This document shows, in pieces, positions 1 to 8,418 of a DNA stretch of 64,000 bases (its first letter is position 1; each line of letters begins with the position of its first letter). The DNA is from Streptomyces althioticus (GTDB taxonomy: Bacteria; Actinomycetota; Actinomycetes; Streptomycetales; Streptomycetaceae), in assembly GCA_014649355.1 (NCBI GenBank), contig BMSW01000005.1, positions 434,001-498,000 of the forward strand, read 5' to 3'. Position numbers and translations under genes: made by a program. The notes under the pieces were generated by a model. That model was not told the DNA's origin. It saw nothing but the letters and a program-made list of their open reading frames with translations, and searched no databases.

Positions 1-1222
1 GCGCGGAGAGCTGGAGGAGCAGCACGCTGGTGGAGGAGATCACCAGTCCCATGCCGAAGCAGCCGAACGCCCACGCCACCGCCAGCGTCCAGGCCGGCAC
101 GGAGTGGATCAGCACGCTCGGCGCCGCCGCGATCGCGAACGCGACCAGCAGCATCCCGACGGTCATCAGCCGCTCCCGGTGCTTCTCCAGGCGGGGCCGG
201 GACTGCACCCAGGAGCCCAGCGCCCAGGTGCCGCCGCCCGCCGCGAGGGAGAAGCCTGCCAGCGTCGGGCTGAGCCCTCGCTGGGTGACCAGCATCAGCG
301 GGACGAAGGACTCCGCCGCGATGAAGGACCCGGCGGCGACACCGCGCAGCAGCACCACCGACGGCAGACCACGCGCCGCGCGCCAGGTGCCGCGCGGGAG
401 CAGGCCGAGGACGGCAGGGACCAGCAGGGCCACGCCCAGCGCGCCCGGCAGCAGGGACAGCCAGCGCAGGTCCTGCGCGGCGTACTGGAGCAGGCCCGCC
501 CCGAAGGAGATGGCGAGGGCCAGCCGGATACGGCGGCGGTCGAAGGAGGCCGGGGCCTCGGCGGCGTCCCCGACCGGGCCGGAGGCGAGCCGCCGGATCT
601 GGGGCAGGGCGAGCGCCAGCGGGAGCACCACGATCACCGGGATGCCGAGGAACACCCAGCGCCAGCCGAGGTGCTCGGTCACCGCGCCGGAGGCGAGCGG
701 GCCGACGATCGACGGGACGACCCAGGCGGCCGCGAACGCCGCCATGATGGCCGGGCGCAGCCGCTCGGGATAGGCGCGGCCGACGACGACGTACAGGGCG
801 ACGATCACCAGGCCGCCGCCGAGGCCCTGGACCGCGCGGCCCAGGATGAACAGCCACATCGTGCCCGCCGTGCCGCCGATCAGCAGCCCGGCGGCGAAGG
901 AGGCGATGCCCCAGGTGAGCGGGGCGAGCGGGCCGCGCCGGTCGGACCACTGGCCGGACAGCACCATGCCGAAGAGGCTGGTGGTGAAGTATCCGGAGAA
1001 CGCAAACGCGTACAGCGACACGCCGTTCAGCTCGCGGGCCGCGACGGGCATCGCCGTGCCCACCGCGGTCGCCTCGAAGGCGATCAGCAGCACGACGGAG
1101 ACGACCCCGATGCTCAGTGCGCGGTACCGGCGGCTGAGGACGGTGTCGTCGGGGACGACGGCCGGGGCGGGGGCGCCGGCGGGCTCGGCGACACCCGTGT
1201 CGCGGGGGTTCGGGGCGGTCAT
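1..1222 (-). CDS. MFS transporter, partial (C-terminus beyond window)
   Basis: This is a multi-pass inner-membrane transporter of the major facilitator superfamily; the visible 407 codons hold the N-terminal two thirds or more. The chosen ATG begins MTAPNPRDTGVAEPAG, a proline/alanine-rich cytosolic lead of about 30 residues, followed by the first membrane segment (about residues 34-52). The loop between membrane segments 2 and 3 carries GQWSDRRG, the MFS motif A. The arrangement resembles drug:proton antiporters of the DHA families, so an efflux role is likely, but no substrate can be read from sequence. The ribosome site is weak. No regulator gene is adjacent; the next gene is a tRNA on the opposite strand. 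The 3' end lies outside the window. Confidence 0.85.
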   Translation of the reverse strand, partial: MTAPNPRDTGVAEPAGAPAPAVVPDDTVLSRRYRALSIGVVSVVLLIAFEATAVGTAMPVAARELNGVSLYAFAFSGYFTTSLFGMVLSGQWSDRRGPLAPLTWGIASFAAGLLIGGTAGTMWLFILGRAVQGLGGGLVIVALYVVVGRAYPERLRPAIMAAFAAAWVVPSIVGPLASGAVTEHLGWRWVFLGIPVIVVLPLALALPQIRRLASGPVGDAAEAPASFDRRRIRLALAISFGAGLLQYAAQDLRWLSLLPGALGVALLVPAVLGLLPRGTWRAARGLPSVVLLRGVAAGSFIAAESFVPLMLVTQRGLSPTLAGFSLAAGGGTWALGSWVQSRPRLEKHRERLMTVGMLLVAFAIAAAPSVLIHSVPAWTLAVAWAFGCFGMGLVISSTSVLLLQLSA

Positions 1223-1362
1223 GACCGCCAGGGTAAGGTCCACGGCCCTGGTTGACCCCTGTCGGGGGTCGGGAACGAGACCGGGACCTTGGTCGTAGGA
1301 CCGGGGTGTCCGGCCCTTTGTGAACGGCGCATGGCAGTCGCGTTGCACGCCCCGGCGTTCCC

Positions 1363-1392
1363 TTGAGCACCGTCAGCCGCCCGCCGTACGGT
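1363..1392 (+). promoter_or_regulatory. Candidate promoter of tRNA-Cys
   Basis: TTGAGC at 1363-1368 and TACGGT at 1387-1392 are separated by 18 bp and lie about 57 bp before the tRNA, matching the housekeeping sigma (HrdB-type) promoter pattern. Predicted from sequence only. Confidence 0.45.
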
Positions 1393-1448
1393 CGACGCAC
1401 CGGTTCGGGACGGCGAGACGCCGCACGGCGCCTCTCCCCCACCGACAC

Positions 1449-1523
1449 GGCCGTGTGCCCGAGTGGTTCAGGGACTCGCCTGCAAAGCGAGTTACGCGGG
1501 TTCGATCCCCGCCACGGCCTCCA
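1449..1523 (+). tRNA. tRNA-Cys (GCA), CCA encoded
   Basis: The acceptor stem GGCCGTG pairs with CACGGCC at the 3' end. The anticodon stem CTCGC/GCGAG encloses the loop CTGCAAA, giving anticodon GCA (Cys). The T-arm is GCGGG-TTCGATC-CCCGC, the discriminator is T as expected for tRNA-Cys, and CCA is encoded at 1521-1523. The 3' half is repeated 84 bp downstream without a 5' half. Confidence 0.95.
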
Positions 1524-1572
1524 GAAAGAGGACCCGCCTGCGCTGCATCCGACAGCGAGCTCCGCTCGCGGA

Positions 1573-1612
1573 GAGTTACGCGGGTTCGATCCCCGCCACG
1601 GCCTCCGGAAAG
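1573..1612 (+). repeat. Duplicated 3' half of tRNA-Cys (attachment-site-like remnant)
   Basis: Positions 1573-1606 are identical over 34 bp to 1489-1522 (end of the anticodon stem, variable loop, T-arm and acceptor 3' strand). The match continues through the next few bases with one change that turns CCA into CCG. There is no matching tRNA 5' half before it. This is the pattern left when an element integrates into a tRNA 3' end, or a truncated tandem tRNA copy. No integrase gene is present in the window. Confidence 0.7.
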
Positions 1613-1613
1613 G

Positions 1614-1638
1614 GCGGGGCGCTTACCGAGCGCCCCGC
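1614..1638. terminator. Terminator between tRNA-Cys and the convergent SUKH-4-like gene
   Basis: A perfect 10-bp stem (GCGGGGCGCT with AGCGCCCCGC) with a 5-nt loop lies between the convergent tRNA and the gene ending at 1654. It can serve both strands. No clear T-run follows, as is usual in this genus. Confidence 0.6.
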
Positions 1639-1653
1639 ACTTCGGCGTGCGCG

Positions 1654-2826
1654 CTACAGAACCCCGCCCGCCTCGTCCTGGAAGAGGCGGGTCCAGTAGT
1701 GCCAGTCGGCGTCCGGGGTCGTGCCCGTCGGGTCGACCGAGGCGAGGACCTGGATCATCGTCAGGGCGAGCTGGTCGTAGACGTCGCTCGTGAGCGCGTG
1801 GCCGGAGGCCTCGTCGAGGGAGCGCTCCCGGTGCAGGAGCCAGAGGGTGAACGCCAGCGTGGAGATGTCCGTGTTCAGCGGGCGCAGCGCCCCGTCCGAC
1901 TCGCTCCAGCTCAGCACCGCCCCCGTCGCCCCGTCGACGACCAGGCCGTGGTCGTCGATCAGGTGCCCGACGCGGATCAGCCGGTCGGCGTGGGCCGGGA
2001 GGAGGCCGGGCGGGAAGCCGCCGCAGTCGTCGGCCGCGTACTCCGTGAGCGTGCGCAGCGGCTGGTCCGTGTCCAGCGAGAACAGGAAGCCGTCCTCGGG
2101 CAGGCCCGTCTCGCGCAGGAAGCGGCGGGTCGGCTCGTGCGTGAGCGTCGCGGGGAAGTCGACCTCCTCGAAGCGGACCACGCCGCCCCGGCCGAACTCG
2201 TCGTCCAGCAGCCGCAGGGGGAGGTCCAGGGCGAGGCCCGAGGCCGTGCCGGGGCCGGCGACCAGGGCGAGGGGGCGGATCAGCGCCGCCATCCGCCAGA
2301 ACGGCGCGGGCTCGCCGTCCGCGCCCTCCTCGAACACCGCGAGCAGCTGCCGGGAGGCCTCCGCGACCGCCTTGGTGCCGTACCGCCCGGCGTAGGCGGC
2401 GAACTGGCCGCGCAGTCCCGCCAGTTCGTCCGTGGCCGCGGCGAAGCGGACGAACGTCGGCAGGGACGGGGCGAGCGGACGGCAGTCCAGGAGGTCGGGC
2501 CGGTCCTGGACGTACGCGCTGGAGACCTCGCCGGTGGCGCCGTCGAGCAGCACGGCCTCCGGTTCGAGGCCCGCCGGGGCGGCGAACGCGCCGATGACGA
2601 GCCGGTCGCGCAGCGCGGGCGACAGCAGGTCGGCGGCTCCGGTCACCTCGGCGACCGTGGGCAGGCCGCCGGGGCGGGCGGGCTCGATGAAACGGAACAG
2701 GCCGTTGTCGCACGGCAGTCCGGGTCCGGTCAGCCAGCTCCGCGTCGACGCGTGCGTGACCTGGGGACCGAGGTCGTCCTCGGTGAGTGCGATCGCCCTC
2801 GCGACAACGGTGTCGGTCGTGCTCAT
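1654..2826 (-). CDS. Tandem SUKH-4-like immunity-family protein (orphan)
   Basis: This 390-residue soluble protein appears to contain two related domains. The first (about residues 22-150) includes THASTRSWLTGPGLP and LLDGATGEVSSAYV. The second (about 235-375) includes THEPTRRFLRETGLPEDGF, LVVDGATGAVLSWSE and LRPLNTDISTLAFTLWLL. These short signatures recall the SUKH-4 superfamily, proteins that often neutralise polymorphic toxins or deaminases; the assignment is from motif memory, not a search. The ATG at 2826 follows GGGGGA and gives a start without the low-complexity upstream extension. No toxin gene is adjacent. It sits beside the scarred tRNA-Cys, a location typical of horizontally acquired cargo, although its base composition looks native. 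Confidence 0.6.
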   Translation of the reverse strand: MSTTDTVVARAIALTEDDLGPQVTHASTRSWLTGPGLPCDNGLFRFIEPARPGGLPTVAEVTGAADLLSPALRDRLVIGAFAAPAGLEPEAVLLDGATGEVSSAYVQDRPDLLDCRPLAPSLPTFVRFAAATDELAGLRGQFAAYAGRYGTKAVAEASRQLLAVFEEGADGEPAPFWRMAALIRPLALVAGPGTASGLALDLPLRLLDDEFGRGGVVRFEEVDFPATLTHEPTRRFLRETGLPEDGFLFSLDTDQPLRTLTEYAADDCGGFPPGLLPAHADRLIRVGHLIDDHGLVVDGATGAVLSWSESDGALRPLNTDISTLAFTLWLLHRERSLDEASGHALTSDVYDQLALTMIQVLASVDPTGTTPDADWHYWTRLFQDEAGGVL

Positions 2827-3052
2827 GATTCCCCCGCGATACGTGTGCTCGGTCCCGGGCCCGCGAACGTCCCGCCCCGGGCAGGACGGCCCGCGCCCTG
2901 CCGGACCCACGGCCGTCCCCCACTGCTCCGAAGAGTACGCGGCACCACTGACAACGCATCGGAAACGGGGAGCGCGGCCGGCGCCCTGCTTCTCAAGACG
3001 CGCGGGAGGCCCCGAGCGTTGCCCCGAGAGGCCGATCGGCCCGGGGAATCGC

Positions 3053-5362
3053 TCAGTTGCCGGTCACCACGGCGGCCTGCGGGCGGATCGGCAGCCGGTT
3101 CACCGGACGCCCGGTGGCGGCGCGCACGGCGGAGGCGATCGCGGCCGGCGAGGTCACCACCGGCACCGCGCTGACCGACTTCGCGCCGAACGGCGCGACC
3201 ACGTCCCGCTCCTCGACCAGCTTCACGATGCGGATGTCGGGCGCGTCCAGCGCGGTCGGCAGGGCGTACCCGGTGAGGTCGGGGTGGCGGATCAGGCCGC
3301 GCGGGGTGCGCAGGTTCTCGGTGAGCGCCGCGCCCAGGCCCTGGGTGACGCCCGCCTCGATGCGCGCGGCGAGCTGCGCCGGGTTGAGCACCCGGCCGAC
3401 GTCCTGCGCGACGGCCAGCTCCACGACCCGGACCGAGCCCAGCTCGATGTCGACGTCCACCACCGCGCGGATCGCGCAGAAGGAGATGCCGACGAAGGCG
3501 TCGCCCTGCCCCGCGTCGTCCAGCGGCTCGGTCGGGTGCGGCCGGCACTGCGCCGTCGCCCACAGCTCCTTGCCGTCCAGCGCCTCGGTGACGGTCGTGG
3601 ACAGCACCCCGTCGTACGAGGTGATCTTGCCGTCGGTGATCTGGAGCAGCTCGGTGGACATGCCGAACTTGTGCGCCAGCGGCTGGAGGAGCTGGGTGCG
3701 GACCATCTTGGCCGCGCGCTCCACCGCCCCGCCCGACACCCAGGTGTGGCGTCCGCGGCAGCCCGCCCCGGCCGGGGGCTGGTCGGTGTCGACGGGCACC
3801 ACGTGCACCTCGTCGACGCCGAGGGTCTCCTGGACGATCTGCCGGGCCAGCGTGGAGAAGCCCTGCCCGGTCTCGACGGCCGCGCACAGCACGGTCGCCA
3901 CGCCGTTCTGGACGCGCACGGTGGCCGTGGACACCTCGTCGGCGCCCTCGGCGCCCAGCATGTGCACCATGCCGAGGCCGTAGCCCACGCCCCGGCGCAC
4001 CGCGCCCGGCTCGCCCGCGCCCTCGGGTCCTCCGGGCAGCAGCCACTCCTCCTCGGGGGTGTCCTTGGGCAGCGGCGGCAGCGGGACGTCCCGTACGGCT
4101 TCGAGCAGTTCGGCGACGGGGGCGGGGCAGGTGACGGTCTGGCCGGTGGGCAGCACGTCGCCGGTGGCCATCACGTTGCGCAGCCGCACCTCGGCCGGGT
4201 CCAGGCCGAGCTTCTTGGCCAGCTTGTCCATCTGCGCCTCGTACGCGGCGCACACCTGCATCGCGCCCTCGCCGCGCACATGGCCGGAGGGCGGGTTGTT
4301 GGTGCGCACCGCCCAGCCCTCGATGAAGGCGTGGGGGACGACGTACGGGCCGCAGGCGAAGGCGACGGCGGCGGCCAGGGCGTCGGAGGAGGTGCCGGCG
4401 TAGGCGCCCGCGTCGAGCAGGATCTGCGCCTCGACCTTGACCAGCTTGCCCTCGGCGTCGGCGTGGTGGCGGTAGCGCAGCAGCGTGGGGTGGCGGTGGG
4501 TGTGACCGAGGAAGGACTCCTCGCGGGTGGCGGCGAGCTTCACCGGGCAGCCCGTCTTCAGCGCGAGCAGCCCGAGGGGCAGCTGGAAGCTCTGGTCCTC
4601 GCGGTCGGCGGTGGCGCCGGGCACCCCCGTGACGACGACCTTCACCTGGTCCTGCTGGAGGCCGAACGCGGCGGCGGCGAGGTCCCGGTCGCCGTGCGGG
4701 TCGGTGGACGCCAGGTACAGCTCGACCCCGCCGTCCGGGCGGGGCACGGCGAGTCCGGCCTCGGCCCCTATGGGGGCGGGGTCCTGGCGGCCGATGCGGT
4801 ACAGGCCCTCGACGACGACCTCGCCGACCGCGTCCGCGTCGCCGTGGCGCAGCGGGATGTGCCGGATCAGGTTGCCGTCGGGGTGCAGGGGTTCGGCCTC
4901 GAAGGCCTGCTCGGGGTCGGTCACCGGGTCGAGCACCTCGTACTCGACGATGACCGCGGCGGCGGCCATGCGCGCGGTGTCGGGGTGGTCGGCGGCGACG
5001 GCGGCCAGCGGCTCGCCGTGGTGGCGTACGACCTCGGAGGCGAAGACGGGGCGGTCGGCCGTGCCGCGGCCGAGCACGGAGGCGCCGGGGACGTCCTCGT
5101 GGGTGACGACCGCGCGGACGCCGGGCATCTCGCGCGCGTGCGTGGTGTCGATCGACTTGATGCGCGCGTGCGGGTGGGGCGAGCGCAGCACGGCGGCCCA
5201 GAGCAGGCCCTCGGCCCACAGGTCGGCGGCGTACGGGAAGGTGCCCTCGGTCTTGGCGCGCGCGTCGGCGGCCGGGAGGGAGGCGCCGAGTCCGCGTCGT
5301 GGGGCGGCCTCCTCCCCGGGGGCCGCCTCGGCGGTCTGCACGGTGGCTGCTTCGTTGCTCAC
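3053..5362 (-). CDS. Xanthine-dehydrogenase-type molybdopterin-binding subunit, divergent active site
   Basis: This 769-residue protein is the large Mo-cofactor subunit of a three-subunit oxidoreductase of the xanthine oxidase family. Recognisable elements in order are LRSPHPHARI (about 50), RHPTLLRYRH (about 265), HVRGEGAMQVCAAYEAQMDKL (middle) and AVETGQGFSTLARQIVQETLG (about 465). Two hallmarks are missing. Where GGGFGGK is expected the protein reads VPGATADREDQ, and where the C-terminal KGVGE with the catalytic Glu is expected it reads GAKSVSAVPVV. The GTG start at 5362 overlaps the upstream stop by GTGA, indicating translational coupling. It is the last gene of the operon. The substrate is unknown; purine or aldehyde oxidation is the family default, but the lost residues make that uncertain. 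Confidence 0.8.
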   Translation of the reverse strand: MSNEAATVQTAEAAPGEEAAPRRGLGASLPAADARAKTEGTFPYAADLWAEGLLWAAVLRSPHPHARIKSIDTTHAREMPGVRAVVTHEDVPGASVLGRGTADRPVFASEVVRHHGEPLAAVAADHPDTARMAAAAVIVEYEVLDPVTDPEQAFEAEPLHPDGNLIRHIPLRHGDADAVGEVVVEGLYRIGRQDPAPIGAEAGLAVPRPDGGVELYLASTDPHGDRDLAAAAFGLQQDQVKVVVTGVPGATADREDQSFQLPLGLLALKTGCPVKLAATREESFLGHTHRHPTLLRYRHHADAEGKLVKVEAQILLDAGAYAGTSSDALAAAVAFACGPYVVPHAFIEGWAVRTNNPPSGHVRGEGAMQVCAAYEAQMDKLAKKLGLDPAEVRLRNVMATGDVLPTGQTVTCPAPVAELLEAVRDVPLPPLPKDTPEEEWLLPGGPEGAGEPGAVRRGVGYGLGMVHMLGAEGADEVSTATVRVQNGVATVLCAAVETGQGFSTLARQIVQETLGVDEVHVVPVDTDQPPAGAGCRGRHTWVSGGAVERAAKMVRTQLLQPLAHKFGMSTELLQITDGKITSYDGVLSTTVTEALDGKELWATAQCRPHPTEPLDDAGQGDAFVGISFCAIRAVVDVDIELGSVRVVELAVAQDVGRVLNPAQLAARIEAGVTQGLGAALTENLRTPRGLIRHPDLTGYALPTALDAPDIRIVKLVEERDVVAPFGAKSVSAVPVVTSPAAIASAVRAATGRPVNRLPIRPQAAVVTGN

Positions 5363-7218
5363 GCCTGGCCTCCGTCCTGGCCGTGGGACTGGTCCTGCGG
5401 TGCGACGCCGAACGCCGAGGGGTTGACCCCGCCGGCGCCGGGGCCCGCCTGGTGCGGGATGCGGGGGGCGCCGTCGCCGTCGTCCGCGGCGGCCTCGGCC
5501 TCGGCGTGCGCCTCGCGCTCGGCGACGACCTCCTGCACGGCGTCGACCACGCCCCGGTAGCCGGAGCAGCGGCACAGGTTGCCGCACAGGGCCTGGCGGG
5601 TCTCCAGCTCGGTCGGGGCCGGGTTGCCCTCCAGCAGGTCGTGCACGGTCATCGCCATGCCGGGCACGCAGAAGCCGCACTGCACGGCGCCGCAGCGGGC
5701 GAGGGCGCGCTGCACGTCCGAGGGCCGGCCGTCCTGGGCCAGTCCCTCGACGGTGCGGACCTCGCTGCCGGCCGCGGTGACGGCGGGGACCAGGCAGGAC
5801 GCGACGAGCCGGCCGTCGACCTGGACGTTGCACGCGCCGCACTCGCCCTGCGAGCAGCCGTCCTTGGCACCGGCCAGGCCGAGCCGCTCGCGCAGCACGT
5901 AGAGCAGGGACTCGCCGATCCACGCGTCGGTGACGGGCCGGTCGGTGCCGTTGACGCGGAGGACGTAGGAGGCGAGGGGGTGGTCGTCGTGCGGGGCCAC
6001 GAGGACCTCGGCGACGGGGGCGTCCGGTGCGTCGGAGTCCTCCGGGGCGCCCGGGCCGTCCGCGTCGTCGGGGGTGCCGTCTCCCGCGGAACGCTCCGGG
6101 GCCTTGGCGGGCTCCTCGGGGGCTTCGGCGGCCTCCTGGGACTCTGCGGGGCCGCCGTCGCCCTCGGACGCGCCGGAGGGGGGCTCCTCGACGTCCTGGG
6201 CGTCCTGGCGCGCCTGCGGGTGCTCGTGGCCTCCGGCGGCCCCGGGGTCACCGTCGGCGGCCTCCTGGGACTGCCACGGCTGCTCCGGGTGTTCCTCCGC
6301 GGGCAGCGGCCGGGACGCCTGCGGGGCGTCGTGCGCGGAGGCGTCCTCGGCGGGGCCCGCCTGCGGCTGCTCCGGGGAGGCGTCGGGCGCGCCCGGGTAC
6401 GAGGGCTGGGAGCCGTGCTGCCGGGCGGAGGGGTCGTGCGCCTCCTGGGCGGGCCCGTGCTCGCCGCCCTGGCCGCCCTGGTCCTCGTACGCGCCGGGCC
6501 GCGGCGCGTACGCACCGCCCTGCTGGTCGTGGTCCTGCGGCACGCCGGGAACGCCGGGGCCCCAGGGCGTGCCGATGGACTGGGACTCGGCCCAGGGGGC
6601 GGCGGCGCCGCCCGGGAGGGTCGCCGGAGGGGTGTTCCCCCACTGCTCGACCAGGGAGGACGTGGTGAACTCGCCGGACTCGTCCGGCAGGTCGCCGCCC
6701 GCCACGGGGATCGACCACTGCCCGGTGACGTCCTGCCCCGGCGCCTGACCGTGCCCCTGGTGCTGAGCCGCGGGATCGTGGCCCGGCGCGTGGTGCTGTC
6801 CCTGTGCCTGGTGCTGTCCCTGCGCGTGCTGCTGTCCCTGCGCGTCGGGGTCGTAGGCCCACTGCCCGCTCGCGCCGGGGTCGTAGCCGTACGGGCCCCC
6901 CGCCGTCGCGTCGGGCTCCGCGGACGCCGGGTCGTGCCACTGGGCCCCGTCGACGGGGGCGCCGGGCGCGGCCCAGCTGCCGGTGGCCGCCGGGTCGGTG
7001 CCCGCGGTGGTGGCCGGCGTGACCGTGATCTGCGGCGGGACGTAGCCGTGGCCGGGGGCGGCCAGCGGGCTCTCCATGGCGTCCAGCAGGGCGTCGATGC
7101 CGCCCTCCGGGAGGTTCACGAAGGCCGTGGCGCCGTCGTCGTAGTCGCCCTGCGGCAGCGGGTCCCAGCGGCTGCCGCCCGGAGGCGTGCCGCCCTGTCC
7201 GTGCTGGTCGTCGGTCAC
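5359..7218 (-). CDS. 2Fe-2S subunit of Xdh-type oxidoreductase with long low-complexity N-terminus
   Basis: This 619-residue protein carries the electron-transfer iron-sulfur subunit only in its C-terminal third (about residues 440-600). It shows the plant-ferredoxin cluster CSQGECGACNVQVDG plus a later Cys, and the second cluster CGFCVPGM and CGNLCRCSGYRG, so all eight cluster cysteines are present. Stand-alone subunits of this family are about 160-200 residues long. Here about 420 residues rich in Gln, His, Gly, Pro, Ala, Asp and Glu precede the domain, with runs such as QGQHQAQGQHHAPGH, and are predicted to be disordered. The GTG start overlaps the stop of the FAD-subunit gene (GTGA), and its own stop overlaps the Mo-subunit start in the same way. 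Because the frame stays open and coupled, the extension is probably real. Confidence 0.85.
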   Translation of the reverse strand: MTDDQHGQGGTPPGGSRWDPLPQGDYDDGATAFVNLPEGGIDALLDAMESPLAAPGHGYVPPQITVTPATTAGTDPAATGSWAAPGAPVDGAQWHDPASAEPDATAGGPYGYDPGASGQWAYDPDAQGQQHAQGQHQAQGQHHAPGHDPAAQHQGHGQAPGQDVTGQWSIPVAGGDLPDESGEFTTSSLVEQWGNTPPATLPGGAAAPWAESQSIGTPWGPGVPGVPQDHDQQGGAYAPRPGAYEDQGGQGGEHGPAQEAHDPSARQHGSQPSYPGAPDASPEQPQAGPAEDASAHDAPQASRPLPAEEHPEQPWQSQEAADGDPGAAGGHEHPQARQDAQDVEEPPSGASEGDGGPAESQEAAEAPEEPAKAPERSAGDGTPDDADGPGAPEDSDAPDAPVAEVLVAPHDDHPLASYVLRVNGTDRPVTDAWIGESLLYVLRERLGLAGAKDGCSQGECGACNVQVDGRLVASCLVPAVTAAGSEVRTVEGLAQDGRPSDVQRALARCGAVQCGFCVPGMAMTVHDLLEGNPAPTELETRQALCGNLCRCSGYRGVVDAVQEVVAEREAHAEAEAAADDGDGAPRIPHQAGPGAGGVNPSAFGVAPQDQSHGQDGGQA

Positions 7219-8108
7219 GACAGCGCCCTCCCCAGTGCTCGTCGGGCCAGCGCGGCGACGGTGCGCCGCAGGTGCAGTACCGCGGGCGGCAGCGGCGGGA
7301 CGCTGCCGTCCTCCTCGGGCGCGGCGTCGGGGATGCAGGCCGCGGCCACGTACTCCCCGAACGCGCTGAGCGCCTCGGGGACGATCGCGCGGTTGTTGTC
7401 CCAGTCGATGAGCTGCGCGACCCACTGCTCGGCCTCCAGGGGCCGCAGCGGCATCGGCGCTATGGCGCCCACCGCGCAGCGCACCCCGCGCCGGGCGGGG
7501 TCGAGCACGAGGGCGACGGAGGCGACCGCGCGGCCGGGTCCGGTGCGGCCGGTCGCCTTCAGGAAGACCTGAGGGGCGTGCAGCAGCGGCACGCGCACGT
7601 AGCCGATCAGCTCGCCGGGGCGCAGCACGTCCATGCCGGCCAGCAGGTGCGACACCGGGACCTCGCGGCGGGCGCCGTCCGGTCCGGCGACGATCAACGT
7701 CGCCTCCAGGGCGGCCAGCACGGGCAGGGCGTCCCCGGTGGGGGCGGCGGAGGCGATGTTGCCGCCGAGGGTGCCGGCGTTGCGGATGTGCGGGGGTCCG
7801 GCGGCCCGCGCGGCGGCGGCGAGCGCCGGGATGAGCGCGGCGAAGTCGGGGCGTCCCATGCGCGCGTGGGTGAGTCCTGCGCCGAGGAGCGCGTGTCCGT
7901 CCAGGTACTGCCAGCCGCGGATCTCGCTGATCTTGCCGAGGCCGACGAGCGCGGCGGGCCTGAGCTGCCCGGAGTTGACGGCGGCCATCAGGTCGGTGCC
8001 GCCCGCGACGGGCACGGCGGCGGGCATGGCGGTGAGCGCCGCCACTGCCTCGTCCAGTGTCGTGGGCAGCGTCACGGCCTGCGCCGCCTGCGGTGCGTGC
8101 GTGCTCAA
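7215..8108 (-). CDS. FAD-binding subunit of Xdh-type oxidoreductase
   Basis: This 297-residue protein is the CoxM/XdhB-like flavin subunit that passes electrons from the iron-sulfur subunit to FAD. It shows the two FAD-binding signatures VAGGTDLMAAVNSG (about residue 37) and IRNAGTLGGNIASAAPTGD (about 110), followed by the C-terminal FAD_binding_5/CO_deh_flav_C region. The likely start is the TTG at 8108 (protein MSTHAPQAAQ), with GGAAGGGGC upstream; longer in-frame extensions read as non-coding. It is the first gene of the operon, followed by GTGA-overlapping 2Fe-2S and Mo subunit genes. Confidence 0.85.
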   Translation of the reverse strand: MSTHAPQAAQAVTLPTTLDEAVAALTAMPAAVPVAGGTDLMAAVNSGQLRPAALVGLGKISEIRGWQYLDGHALLGAGLTHARMGRPDFAALIPALAAAARAAGPPHIRNAGTLGGNIASAAPTGDALPVLAALEATLIVAGPDGARREVPVSHLLAGMDVLRPGELIGYVRVPLLHAPQVFLKATGRTGPGRAVASVALVLDPARRGVRCAVGAIAPMPLRPLEAEQWVAQLIDWDNNRAIVPEALSAFGEYVAAACIPDAAPEEDGSVPPLPPAVLHLRRTVAALARRALGRALS

Positions 8109-8372
8109 AACCGGCTGCCCCTTCCCGCTGCCCCACCTGGTCCCACCCGTGCGCCGTACGGTACGTGCTGACAGGGCGGACGTGGCAACTCTGGCACATC
8201 TTGGCAGGTGCCGAAGACGGGGGTCCGCTAGGAGGCATTCGCCCGGCTGGGCCCGGACCTGGCCGATTCCGTCCCCGAATCGCCCCGGCACCGCGGAATC
8301 ACAGCCTTCGGAAGCTCTTGTTCCGTTATGGACCGACCTGTTCGGCCCGCAGCGAACGCGGGAGGCACGGGT
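8109..8372 (-). promoter_or_regulatory. Upstream region of the Xdh-type operon, with a triple TGGCA repeat
   Basis: This gap holds the promoter region for the minus-strand operon starting at 8108. Three TGGCA pentamers (TGCCA on the coding strand) lie at 8183-8187, 8192-8196 and 8202-8206. Their 9- and 10-bp spacing places them on one face of the helix, 75-98 bp before the start codon. They could be activator or repressor half-sites. No convincing -35/-10 pair was identified. Confidence 0.3.
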
Positions 8373-8404
8373 CGTCCCCCGGGGCGGAAGAGCACCGGGG
8401 GACG
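8373..8404 (-). terminator. Terminator after the GH20 operon
   Basis: A 10-bp perfect stem (CGTCCCCCGG with CCGGGGGACG) with a 12-nt loop lies 14 bp beyond the hexosaminidase stop codon at 8419. Confidence 0.6.
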
Positions 8405-8418
8405 GCCGGGGAAGGCGG

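Noticed and set aside
1573..1606. Second functional tRNA-Cys
   Set aside because: Only the 3' half is present; there is no 5' acceptor strand, D-arm or anticodon.
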